A program made the translations under genes and the position numbers. This document shows positions 32,855-40,541 of a stretch of 64,000 nucleotides of DNA, piece by piece. This stretch comes from Acidiferrimicrobium sp. IK (GTDB lineage Bacteria; Actinomycetota; Acidimicrobiia; Acidimicrobiales; Palsa-688). The stretch is from positions 310,001 to 374,000 of the forward strand of contig NZ_JAIMCB010000001.1 in assembly GCF_025499425.1 (NCBI RefSeq). The letters run 5' to 3'. The notes under the pieces were generated by a model, which was not told where the DNA came from, did no database searches, and saw nothing but the letters and a program-made list of their open reading frames with translations. Positions within the stretch are counted from its first letter, which is position 1; each line of letters opens with the position of its first letter.

Positions 32855-34087
32855 ACACCAACCGAAAAGGCCTCCATCAAACCCAGGCCGAATCAGCAGT
32901 CCGCAACCGTGGACGCAGTGATGGTCGTGAGCCCGGCCCGGGCGCCGGCGTCGAGGACTCGGTGCGCCTGGCTGAGCAGGATGCCGACGCGCCCCTGGGA
33001 CTGGGCGATGAGCTCGCTGACGGCGTCGGCCTGGAAGGGCGTCAGGTCGTCGTCGACATCGTCGACGCGGGAGGCGTCGAGGTACACGCGCAGGAGCTCG
33101 GCGCCGTCGTCCTCGTTGGTGATTCCACGCAGCACGACGACGGCTGAGTCGTTGGCCGGCACTGCCTCGAAGCTCGGCAGGCGGTGCATGACCCACATGT
33201 CGGCGAGGGCGGCCGCCGCTGTCGAGTGGAAGGTAAGGACCATGCGGAGCTGCGACGCGTACGGCTCCTCCTCCTGCAGGTCGCGGATGCGGCCGACCTC
33301 ACGGTCGCGCTTGGCCTTGGTCAGCGTGCGGTTGTTGGCCAGGTCCTCGAGCTGGTCGACGAACAGGAACAGGCGCTCGATGCCGGCCGCCTTGAGCGCC
33401 GTCAGGGCGAAGTCGAGGTAGGCGATGCCGGCGCGGAGCTTCATGGCGTCGCTGGCCCGGGCGATGGCCTCCTGCATATCGACGCCGCCGGCGGCGAACC
33501 CGTCGAGCAGCTCGGGGCGCAGCGGTGATCCGGCCGGCGCAGTATCGAGCCGCACCCTGCGCAGGTCGTTGATGATGGCATCCTTGGTGACGTCGTCCTC
33601 GTCGATCGACTCCTGCGCGGCGATGCGCTCGATCACCATCTTGCGGGCCTTGTCGAGCACCGACGGCTGGCCGCGGTGGGCCACACCGAGGTCGGCGACT
33701 GCGGCGTGCAGCACGGGGAACAAGCCCATGGCTACGCCGCTCTTGAGGTTGGTGTAGGCGGCGGCGACGGGCACGATGCGTTCCGCCTTGAGCCCGGTGG
33801 CCTCCAGGACTGCGCGACCGAGGTCGTTGTTGATGCGGTCGCGCATCTGGCGAATCAGCCGGGTCTTGCCGAATCCGGTGTCGGCGCTGGTGCCCATCGA
33901 CCACAAGAAGCCGAGGGCGGGGCCGCCGCGCACGCCGCCGCGAATGAACTTGCGGCCGAACGCGCGATCTCAGCGGAGTACAGCTCGGCCCACGGCTCGT
34001 CGTCCTTGTTCGAGATGGCCTCGGCCGGGAACGGGTTCTGGTCGAGGCCCCACTCGTTCTCCATGTGGACATAGGGGTCGATGATGG

Positions 34088-35359
34088 TCATGACGCACCT
34101 CCTGGTGCTTCGGCGCCCGTGCGGGCGATGGACATGGAGTACCGGGGGCTGCCGCCCCGGGAGTACACCGGCTCAGAGTCTGGGTGGTCGCCGTCGCTGC
34201 GGATGCGCAGCTCGACGCGAAAGCCGCCGCGGACGATCGTCCCATTGACGAGGCCCTCGATGACGCGGTCAACGAGGACCCGGACGACACCGCATCGGAA
34301 CGCGGCCTCGGCTCGCACCTGATGGATGGGCAGGTATGGCGCCTGGAGAGCCGACCCCTCGGCCTGGCGGAAGTAGGCGGCGACGACGGCATCGGCGATG
34401 GCGTTGGCGTGTGCGGCGAAGCCGCGGCGGCGGATTGCCAGGCCGGCGCCGGGGCCTTCCGGCACGATCAGCGTGGCCATCGCCATGGAGACCGTCGGCT
34501 TCGCGTCGACGACGAAGTTCTCGGGCCGCACGTTGTCGAGGTCGGCGGCCAACCACACGGTGAACGGCCCGACGGCGCCGTTGACGTAGCGGCTCTGGTC
34601 GGTGACCCGAAAGTTCGAGCCCCAGGCCCGCAGGTTCTTCAAGTCGGACGGACCGCCCCCGATCCCGCGTGCCTCGAGCGCCGCCGCCGCGCAAGCCTCG
34701 GTGACAACCTCGGCCCTGGCCTTGCGGCTCGGCGGGTTGTCGTCGACGCGGCCCTCAAACCGGCGCCTGCTCCAGGTCCGAATGGTTTCGGCGACCTGCT
34801 CGGCCGTCAGGACCGACCCCGCCGTGTTGATCTCCGCCGCCGCGCGATCCGCCAGCTCCTGCACCGAGTTCGCCGACTCGATGTCGCTGACGTCGAACAC
34901 CGGCAAGACGAGCGGTGCCCGGTGGAGGGCGAAGATGAACGCCCGGAACGACGGGTGGGAGTTCAGGACCCGGTCGACGACGTAGGTGGTGAAGGCCGCA
35001 TCGTCCGCCGCCAGCTCGGCCGCCGCCTCTCCTTCGCTGGTCAGCCGGTAGACGCGGCCGGCGTGGCGAACGATGTACTGGCGGGCTGACGGCAGCGTCT
35101 CCTGGTCAACAAGGCCCAGCAACATCCCCTCGGCCAACAGGTCCGACGTCGGCGCCCAATACGCCTCGGCCTGGCCCACCCGGCTTGCCACAGCACGCCC
35201 CCGACCGGCCGCAGCAAGCGAAGCCGCAGTCGACATGTACGTCTGCCGGCAGGCCTCGAACATGGCGCCCTCGCCGCGGAGGACAGCCAGCAACGCCTTC
35301 AGGTGCGGGACGAGGTGCGGGACCCGCGGGATGGTCGCACCAGAGGGATCAGCAGCCAC
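34088..35359 (-). CDS. Gene A of broken operon: unrecognised protein
   Basis: 423 aa from GTG 35,359. N-terminal helical part (VPHLVPHLKALLAVLRGEGA, MFEACRQTYMSTAASLAAAG), a winged-helix-like segment around SDLLAEGMLLGLVDQETLPS and RVYRLTSEGEAAAELAADDA, then a mixed domain with FRAFIFALHRAPLVLPVFDV, RAWGSNFRVTDQSRYVNGAV and VVDAKPTVSMAMATLIVPEG. No family recognised. It appears intact. Stop overlaps the ATG of the ATPase gene (ATGA). The frame is open to a TTG at 35,485, but a palindrome at 35,380-35,403 looks like a promoter element, so the shorter start is preferred. Confidence 0.68.
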   Translation of the reverse strand: MAADPSGATIPRVPHLVPHLKALLAVLRGEGAMFEACRQTYMSTAASLAAAGRGRAVASRVGQAEAYWAPTSDLLAEGMLLGLVDQETLPSARQYIVRHAGRVYRLTSEGEAAAELAADDAAFTTYVVDRVLNSHPSFRAFIFALHRAPLVLPVFDVSDIESANSVQELADRAAAEINTAGSVLTAEQVAETIRTWSRRRFEGRVDDNPPSRKARAEVVTEACAAAALEARGIGGGPSDLKNLRAWGSNFRVTDQSRYVNGAVGPFTVWLAADLDNVRPENFVVDAKPTVSMAMATLIVPEGPGAGLAIRRRGFAAHANAIADAVVAAYFRQAEGSALQAPYLPIHQVRAEAAFRCGVVRVLVDRVIEGLVNGTIVRGGFRVELRIRSDGDHPDSEPVYSRGGSPRYSMSIARTGAEAPGGAS

Positions 35360-35379
35360 GAGCAAACACAATCGCGTGT

Positions 35380-35403
35380 CAGGACTCTCGTGCAAGAGTC
35401 CTG
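35380..35403 (-). promoter_or_regulatory. Palindrome upstream of gene A
   Basis: CAGGACTCT, CGTGCA, AGAGTCCTG: perfect 9-bp arms. On the minus strand TTGCAC in its centre could serve as a -35. The remainder up to 35,761 (about 360 bp) holds the divergent promoter region of the NERD gene and no gene that I can see. Confidence 0.5.
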
Positions 35404-35761
35404 GCGCAGGTTGGTGGGCGCTTCGGCAGACGCTCAACGCGCGGCCAGTCAGGGCCGCCACCAAGTAGGGCGCCCCAATGCGCAATCAGAACGTTCGTCG
35501 GAGCTCGAAGCCCCCTACCGCAACGGCCGCTGTCTCGATACCCCGGCTGTCCGGGTACTCTGAAGCGTCCCCGAGGTGCCGATCGGGGGCGCACCAGAAC
35601 GCGCGCTCCATAACCCAAGGCGACTCGTAGCGCGGATGATGCAGAACGGCACATCGGGGGCGGGCGGATTCCGAGCGCGTCGACGTCCAGTACTTACTTA
35701 TTCCGCCAGGATCTCGGAGAGGGGGCTCAACTAAAAGACCGGATGGGCCGATGGTGTCGAG

Positions 35762-36775
35762 GTGGGTGAGGCGGGAGAATCAGCGCGAGTAGAGGGGGAA
35801 CGGGTCCGCCGGGAACTGGCGGAGACGCTGGCCAAGGCCGATCGCTTGGCCAAGCGAATTGACGGGTTCGAGGCTGGCGAGGAGGGCGAGCGCACCACAG
35901 CGAAGGCTCTGACGGCACTGCCGGCCGAGTTTCTCGTCCACCATGACCTGCACATCTACGGCTCGGAGGCCAACGTCGACCACGTCGTCGTGGGTCCGAC
36001 CGGGGTCTATGTCATCGACAGTAAGCACTGGACCGGTCGGCTGAGCGCCACCAAGGGGATGCTTTGGTCTGGCCGGCACCCGCAGCGCCGAGCCCTCACG
36101 AATCTGGCATGGGAGACGGCCTGTGTCGCCGGGGCGCTGACGTCGACGGGCGCAGGGGTGCCTGTCTCCGTCATTTCTGTGACGGGAATCGGCCGAGGCG
36201 ACCGGGCCTTCGAGATCGACGGAACCTGGGTACTGCCGGTCGAGATGTTGACCGACTTTCTCACAGCCGGACCGTCGCACGTCCCGGCGGGCGTCGCCCG
36301 GGTGGCGTCTGAGGCGCTGTCCGCTCGTCGACTCCCCCGGGCCCGCTACCCATCGAATTCGCGCCTCGAGCCGCCGCCATCCACGGCCCACCACGCTCCA
36401 GAGCGCCTCGATCCGATCTCCGTCCCGCTGGCCGCCTCCCGGGCTGCCCAACCGAAAGTCGACCTGGAACCAACCCAGCCAGGGTCATCAGGGGCGAACC
36501 CGAGGCCCAGCGCAATGCCCCCGAGGCCACCGTCGGTGCAGCCGCGTATCGCTTCGGCGTCTGCGAGCACACGGCGCAGCCAGCGCCGGCGGCCGGCGCA
36601 CACGACGAGAGCAGCACAGCTCGCAGTCGGCGTGCTCCTGATCGCTGTCTCCGGGGCAGCTCTGCGGTATCTGCCCCAAGTCGGACGGGTCGCCGGCGCA
36701 CTGACATCGACCCAGCCGAGGACTGTTGCGCCGCCTGCGTCCTCTGCCAGAACTCACCGGCCGCCACGCCACTGA
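35762..36775 (+). CDS. NERD-domain protein with C-terminal membrane helix, frameshifted near its end
   Basis: 337 aa as read. Residues about 10-40 coiled-coil-like (VEGERVRRELAETLAKADRL), NERD nuclease-related domain at 40-170: GEEGERTTAKAL, NVDHVVVGPTGVYVIDSKHW with Asp and D-S-K. A Pro/Ser-rich linker follows, then one hydrophobic helix AAQLAVGVLLIAVSGAALRY. The frame ends at 36,775, but the next 270 bp in another frame continue with a plausible C-terminal domain, so a frameshift lies at about 36,720-36,770. Divergent from gene A. NERD proteins are often plasmid- or defence-associated. Confidence 0.78.
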   Translation: MGEAGESARVEGERVRRELAETLAKADRLAKRIDGFEAGEEGERTTAKALTALPAEFLVHHDLHIYGSEANVDHVVVGPTGVYVIDSKHWTGRLSATKGMLWSGRHPQRRALTNLAWETACVAGALTSTGAGVPVSVISVTGIGRGDRAFEIDGTWVLPVEMLTDFLTAGPSHVPAGVARVASEALSARRLPRARYPSNSRLEPPPSTAHHAPERLDPISVPLAASRAAQPKVDLEPTQPGSSGANPRPSAMPPRPPSVQPRIASASASTRRSQRRRPAHTTRAAQLAVGVLLIAVSGAALRYLPQVGRVAGALTSTQPRTVAPPASSARTHRPPRH

Positions 36776-37050
36776 GGGCCACCTGGAGTTGTCCCAACCC
36801 GAGCGCCGGCTGGACGGCCACGTTCAGACTGAGCCGCAACGAGCAAGCCACGCTCGGAACGTGGGAGATACAGGTCGCCGCCAGCGAGGAGGGCCCATGG
36901 ATCGTGAAGGCGACCGGCCAAGGCGACATGAGATTGACCGGCCTGCCACCGGGACGGACCGGCTGGGTCCGGGGAGGCAACATCTCGTCAGTGGGAATCT
37001 CCGGGGACGCGATCGCGGAGGGCCGCCTCACTACACCGACTGGTTGCTGA
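36776..37050 (+). pseudogene. Out-of-frame C-terminal domain of the NERD protein
   Basis: Reads ATWSCPNPSAGWTATFRLSR, GTWEIQVAASEEGPWIVKAT, LTGLPPGRTGWVRGGNISSV and stops at 37,050. The pattern of beta strands resembles a fibronectin type III-like module. It has no start of its own. Confidence 0.5.
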
Positions 37051-37308
37051 CGGAGGACCACGAGCCCCGAATCCATCGGATGATGTCGGCGGAGCGGCGC
37101 CGAACGAGCGCCCTCGAATCCACCCCAGCGTCGCCATCACCCAAGGCAGAACGGCACCTCGGGCGGCCTGAAGTGCTCTTGGTAGGCCGTCGTGGCGGGT
37201 TGTCGCCCGGCGGCCCGGGTGGTCGGCCTCGCCGAGTGTTCAGTGTGAAGGCGAGCGCTTGAAGGCGCCCCGCTTCGCGGCACCTCAGCGTTGGGCAAGG
37301 ATGGCCCG

Positions 37309-38076
37309 ATGACCGCCGAGTACATCGAGGACGACCGGTTCCGGGGGGCCCGCGTCCGCCGGTGCGATCTTGCCGGGCTGGAGATCCGAGACTGTGACCT
37401 CAGCGGCATAAAGATCGTCGACTCCTGGGCCAACGTGCTGCGCGTCGACGGCTACTTCGATCATCTCGTCGTCAACGATGTCGACGTCAGCGCCTACGTC
37501 GACGCCGAGCTCGACCGCCGCCACCCCGTACGGGCGCTGGCGCGGGTCGCTACGTCACCCGACGAGTTCCGGGGCGCCTGGGATGAGATCGAGACCCTGT
37601 GGGCGGCGACGCTAGATCGGGCCCGGAGCCTGCCCGAGGCGAAACTGCACGAACGGGTCGGTGGGGAGTGGTCGCTGGTGGACGCCCAACGGCACCTGCT
37701 CTTCGCCAGCGACGCGTGGCTCGGCAGCGCCGTGCTCGAAGAGCAGACCCCCTATCACCCGTTAGGCCTTCCCGCCGAGCCAGGCTTCCCAGCCGCCGAC
37801 ACCGCCAAGTTGGGACTGACTCCCGATGCAGCTCCCACGCTCGACGAGGTGCTCGCGCCGAGGCTGGCCCGCATGGCAGTAATGCGACGCACGGTTGAAG
37901 CCCTCACTGACTCTGAGCTCGATCGGATCTGCAGCCGCAAGCCGGCCGATCCCTATCCCGACCAGGAATACGTCGTTGGCCGCTGTCTCAAGGTGGTGCT
38001 GAAAGAAGAAGCCGAGCACCACCGCTACACGGTTCGTGATCTCGCCCTCCTCGAGACCACGACCCCCGGCGAGTGA
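37309..38076 (+). CDS. DinB-like protein with short pentapeptide-like N-terminus
   Basis: 255 aa. Residues 1-70 show repeated D-L/I pattern (ARVRRCDLAGLEIRDCDLSG, IKIVDSWANVLRVDGYFDHL) like pentapeptide repeats. The rest is a DinB-type four-helix bundle: VGGEWSLVDAQRHLLFASDA with a metal-binding His, and LKVVLKEEAEHHRYTVRDLA with the second His pair. DinB proteins in actinobacteria include thiol (mycothiol/bacillithiol) S-transferases acting on toxic electrophiles. ATG 37,309 follows AAGGA. Probable detoxification cargo of the island. Confidence 0.78.
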   Translation: MTAEYIEDDRFRGARVRRCDLAGLEIRDCDLSGIKIVDSWANVLRVDGYFDHLVVNDVDVSAYVDAELDRRHPVRALARVATSPDEFRGAWDEIETLWAATLDRARSLPEAKLHERVGGEWSLVDAQRHLLFASDAWLGSAVLEEQTPYHPLGLPAEPGFPAADTAKLGLTPDAAPTLDEVLAPRLARMAVMRRTVEALTDSELDRICSRKPADPYPDQEYVVGRCLKVVLKEEAEHHRYTVRDLALLETTTPGE

Positions 38077-38860
38077 GCGTCCATACCCGCAGACCGCCCA
38101 ACAAGGACCAACAGAACGACGCGCCACAACCGCGGGGTTCAGGTCGGCCCACGAGCGTCGAACGGCACGTATGGAGTGGAGGCGGTCGTCAGGGCGGACC
38201 TGTCGAGTGGGGCATCGCACGGGCGGATGGGTGCTACAGGTCGGGGGTGGCGGTGAGCTCGACGGGCTCGCTGACGTCGTCGAGCCGCGCTGGCGGGCGC
38301 TCATCCTGATGGCGGCGTGGTGCGGGCTTCGGCGCGGCGAGCTACTGGCGCTCCGGCGAAAAGACATTGACATGCTCCACGGGATCGTCCGCGTGGAGCG
38401 CTCCGTGCAGCACCTGCGTGGCGGCGAGGTGGTCCTCGGGCCGCCCAAGACGGCAGCTGGGCGGCGCCGGGTGGTCATGCCGCCGCACGTGCTGCCCGAG
38501 GTGGAACGCCACCTCGAAACGTGGGTGAAGGCCGGCCCCGAGGCCCTGGTCTTCACCTCCAAGGTCGGCGACCTCCTGCACCCGTACATGGTCCAGCGGG
38601 CATGGGAAGCGGCTCGGAGGGCGGCCGGCGTCGAGCACCTCCGCTTCCACGACCTGCGCCACACGGGCAACACCCTCGCGGCGGCCACCGGCGCCAGCAC
38701 CAAGGAGCTGATGGCCCGCATGGGGCACGCCAGCCCGCAGGCGGCGCTGATCTACCAGCATGCCAGCGAGGAGCGCGACCGCGTCATCGCCGAAGCCCTC
38801 TCCGAGATGGCATCCCGAGCCGGAGTCGTGCCCATCCGCCGGGGCATCTCGGAGCAAGCC

Positions 38861-38915
38861 GAGAGCAAGCCGAGAGCAAGCCGAGAGCAAGCCGAGAGCA
38901 AGCCGAGAGCAAGCC
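38861..38915 (+). repeat. 11-bp tandem repeat in integrase 3' end
   Basis: Five perfect copies of GAGAGCAAGCC plus a partial copy before. Three copies (33 bp) encode one EQAESKPRASR unit. Slippage-prone. Confidence 0.9.
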
Positions 38916-39036
38916 CTGACCTGGCCGACGCAGAGTTGGGTACCGCTGCGGGATACCAGGCACAGCCGGGGTGCCCTGGTCATGACACGTCCCCGGAGTG
39001 CCGAAGCCGGCTGCACCAGGTACCCCTCGCGATTCC

Positions 39037-39059
39037 TAGGTCACGTTCAGGTCACGCCG
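39037..39059 (+). repeat. Right arm-type integrase site (putative)
   Basis: TAGGTCACGTTC, A, GGTCACGCCG; 22 of 23 bases as at 23,040-23,062 and same orientation. Confidence 0.65.
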
Positions 39060-39113
39060 ACCCCTCGGAGCACCTCGGCGGACGCCCGACAACCCACTGA
39101 CCTGCACTTTTAC

Positions 39114-39161
39114 GAGCACCCCCAACGGGATTCGAACCCGTGCTGCCGCCTTGAAAGGGCG
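39114..39161 (-). repeat. Right attachment site within tRNA-Glu
   Basis: 48 bp identical to 22,889-22,936; from 3 bp beyond the tRNA 3' end to the 5' side of the anticodon stem. Confidence 0.92.
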
Positions 39162-39189
39162 GTGTCCTAGGCCGCTAGACGATGGGGGC
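39117..39189 (-). tRNA. tRNA-Glu (TTC)
   Basis: 73-nt cloverleaf: acceptor GCCCCCA / TGGGGGT, discriminator G, D-arm CGTCTAGCGGCCTAGGAC, anticodon stem CCGCC/GGCGG around CTTTCAA giving TTC, T-arm CGGGTTCGAATCCCG. CCA not encoded. Intact at the right end of the island; the island lies on its 3' side. Confidence 0.95.
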
Positions 39190-39272
39190 GGGACGGTAGA
39201 GGCTATCGCCACCCCGGCCGGCCCGCAGCGACCGTCTCCGGAGGCGCCCCACGGGGCCTCCCCGGCTGGGGT

Positions 39273-40541
39273 TCAGGACTCCCCGAGGGACCACTCGGTC
39301 CCGGCGGGGGAGTCCCGGACCTCGACGCCGGCGGCGATGAGGTCGTCGCGGATGCGGTCCGCCGCCGCCCAGCGCTTCTCGCTGCGTGCCCCGTCGCGTT
39401 GGGCGAGCAGCGCAGTGACGAAGGGGCCGACCACCGTGGCCGGGTCTTGTGCCCCGGTGCGGGCCACCTCGCCGAGCCGGACGACCATGCGCCGCAGCGC
39501 CGCCCGGCCTCGCTCGCCGGCGTCGGACTGGGTGGTGTCCCCCGCCCACGCCGCGAGGGTGTCCTCCAGTTCGAGCACCGCGCGGACCGCGCCGTCGACG
39601 TCGCGTTCCGCCAGGCACCGGTCGAAGGTCGCGTCGCAGGTCCGGATCGCCGCGTGGAGCGGCGTCGGATCCCCGGGCTCACGGCTCGTCGCGGAGCCCG
39701 GCGAGCCGTGAGGCTCGTCCTCCCGGCCCGCCGGCGCAGACCCGAGGGAGCGGGCGGTGCCGGCCCCGGCGGCCATGGCGGGCAGCGATGCCCACGCCTC
39801 GGTGGACCCGGTGGGAAGCACCTGCGACCGGCCGTGGGACCGCAACGTCACGGTCCCGTTGCCGACCACCGTGGCGGTACCGGCGTCGAGGTCCACGACC
39901 AACCCGGTGTGCTCGTCGATGCCGAGGACCCACCCGTCTTCGGGCATCCGCTCCTCAAGGAGCCGCAGCCTGCGCTCGCCGAGGTAGCAAAACCGGGTGT
40001 CGTGGTGGCCGCCCTCGGCGTTGTCGTAGTGGGGGATCACCGCGACGGGCTGGCGGAGGAGGTCGAGGCCTTGCGTCCACTGCGGGGTCTCTCCGGCCTT
40101 GTAGATCTCGTAGACCGGGACGGTGAAGCGGCCGAGGGTCAGCGCCGCGGCACTGGCGAACACCACGCCGCCGCCGTGCGCCAGCTTGTCGGCCAGGAGA
40201 TCAGGCAGGTCAGTGCCCTTCCATTGGCGGAGGGCGTAGGTGGGGCTACCCGGACCGGCGAAGGTCCACACCGCCGCGGCGATCCGGCTGAGCGCTTCCT
40301 CCCGGGCCAGGGCGTCCCCGTCGGCGCGTCGCAGCGACGCCACTTCGACGCGGCGCCCGACGCTGTCCGCGAAGTAGGAGACGGCCTTCTCGGAGATGTC
40401 GTCGGCGTTCTCCTGGAACCCGTAGGGAGTGTCGAGGAGCACCGCGGGACCGTCCCCGAGCTGCTCGAACACTGCCCGGTGGGGTTTCACCATGGTCGGA
40501 GCGGTCTCTCCTGACCCCATCATCACCAGGAGCCTGTTCAC
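39273..40541 (-). CDS. Peptidase S51/glutamine amidotransferase-like protein fused to a CysS-type C-terminal domain
   Basis: 422 aa. Residues 1-220 resemble the peptidase E/cyanophycinase (S51) fold: LLVMMGSGETAPTM, LLDTPYGFQENADDISEKAV, FAGPGSPTYALRQW and GGGVVFASAAALTLG, where a Ser would be the nucleophile. Residues about 290-420 match the C-terminal domain of cysteinyl-tRNA synthetase (FVTALLAQRDGARSEKRWAA, ADRIRDDLIAAGVEVRDSPA, GTEWSL). Such S51-CysS_C proteins exist in actinobacteria but their role is unknown. GTG 40,541 overlaps the preceding hydrolase stop (GTGA). Last gene of a minus-strand run. Confidence 0.78.
   Translation of the reverse strand: MNRLLVMMGSGETAPTMVKPHRAVFEQLGDGPAVLLDTPYGFQENADDISEKAVSYFADSVGRRVEVASLRRADGDALAREEALSRIAAAVWTFAGPGSPTYALRQWKGTDLPDLLADKLAHGGGVVFASAAALTLGRFTVPVYEIYKAGETPQWTQGLDLLRQPVAVIPHYDNAEGGHHDTRFCYLGERRLRLLEERMPEDGWVLGIDEHTGLVVDLDAGTATVVGNGTVTLRSHGRSQVLPTGSTEAWASLPAMAAGAGTARSLGSAPAGREDEPHGSPGSATSREPGDPTPLHAAIRTCDATFDRCLAERDVDGAVRAVLELEDTLAAWAGDTTQSDAGERGRAALRRMVVRLGEVARTGAQDPATVVGPFVTALLAQRDGARSEKRWAAADRIRDDLIAAGVEVRDSPAGTEWSLGES

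Larger units (their letters stand above)
30034..32895 (+). mobile_element. IS3-family insertion sequence carrying a passenger HTH gene, itself hit by an IS30-family element
   Basis: Ends are perfect 14-bp inverted repeats TGATTCGGCCTGGG (30,034-30,047) and its complement (32,882-32,895), followed inward by a second matched GGAGGC after 6 unmatched bases. Target repeat GCAG on both sides (30,030-30,033 and 32,896-32,899). Without the nested IS30 copy it is about 1.74 kb, longer than most IS3 elements because of about 400 bp with a small HTH gene behind orfB. Confidence 0.88.
29952..34091 (-). pseudogene. Gene B of broken operon: P-loop ATPase, split by IS3-family element
   Basis: Begins MTIIDPYVHMENEWGLDQNP at ATG 34,091, overlapping gene A by ATGA. 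A CG gain in (CG)3 at 33,961-33,966 shifts the frame; the rest continues AFGRKFIRGGVRGGPALGFL, then Walker A in GTSADTGFGKTRL and Walker B in RLFLFVDQLEDLAN, with later arginines near MVLTFHSTAAAAL. At 32,896 the IS enters after VADC; beyond the IS the same frame continues LGGGGTTTASTVTTDADGVD to the stop at 29,952. Restored length is about 423 aa. It looks like a KAP/AAA-type ATPase. Confidence 0.78.
38231..39100 (+). pseudogene. Island integrase, N-terminal half lost or degraded
   Basis: Catalytic domain of a tyrosine recombinase: GLRRGELLALRRKDID (Arg), GPPKTAAGRRRVV (Lys region), RFHDLRHTGNTLAAATGAST (H-x-x-R) and GHASPQAALIYQHASEERD (His, Tyr). Homology starts abruptly at GELDGLADVVEPRWRALIL; upstream there is no core-binding or arm-binding domain, only scraps in other frames (such as GASHGRMGATGRG) that suggest indels. 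The closest relative in this window is the integrase at 1-858. Ends with a repeat-encoded tail 16 nt from tRNA-Glu. Unlikely to recombine. Confidence 0.8.
22889..39161. mobile_element. Genomic island integrated in tRNA-Glu
   Basis: 16.3 kb between two 48-bp direct repeats, with the intact tRNA-Glu at the right end and a related integrase remnant beside it. Order of contents: HEPN/MNT toxin-antitoxin, DHA2 efflux pump with TetR and three operators, HigBA, hypothetical gene, broken three-gene operon with nested IS elements, NERD gene, DinB gene, integrase. A 23-bp sequence occurs near both ends. The integrase lacks its N-terminal half, so the island can probably no longer excise by itself. Confidence 0.9.

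Noticed and set aside
32893..33933. ATPase gene as a complete 346-aa gene
   Set aside because: Its 'stop' is made by the IS inverted repeat and its start is a frameshift artefact; the real gene spans 29,952-34,091.
36726..37262. 178-codon plus-strand frame behind the NERD gene
   Set aside because: Not protein-like; the neighbouring frame holds a plausible domain continuing the NERD protein.
38852..38915. Iteron-type replication origin
   Set aside because: 11-bp repeats lie inside the integrase coding end and arise from slippage; no rep gene.
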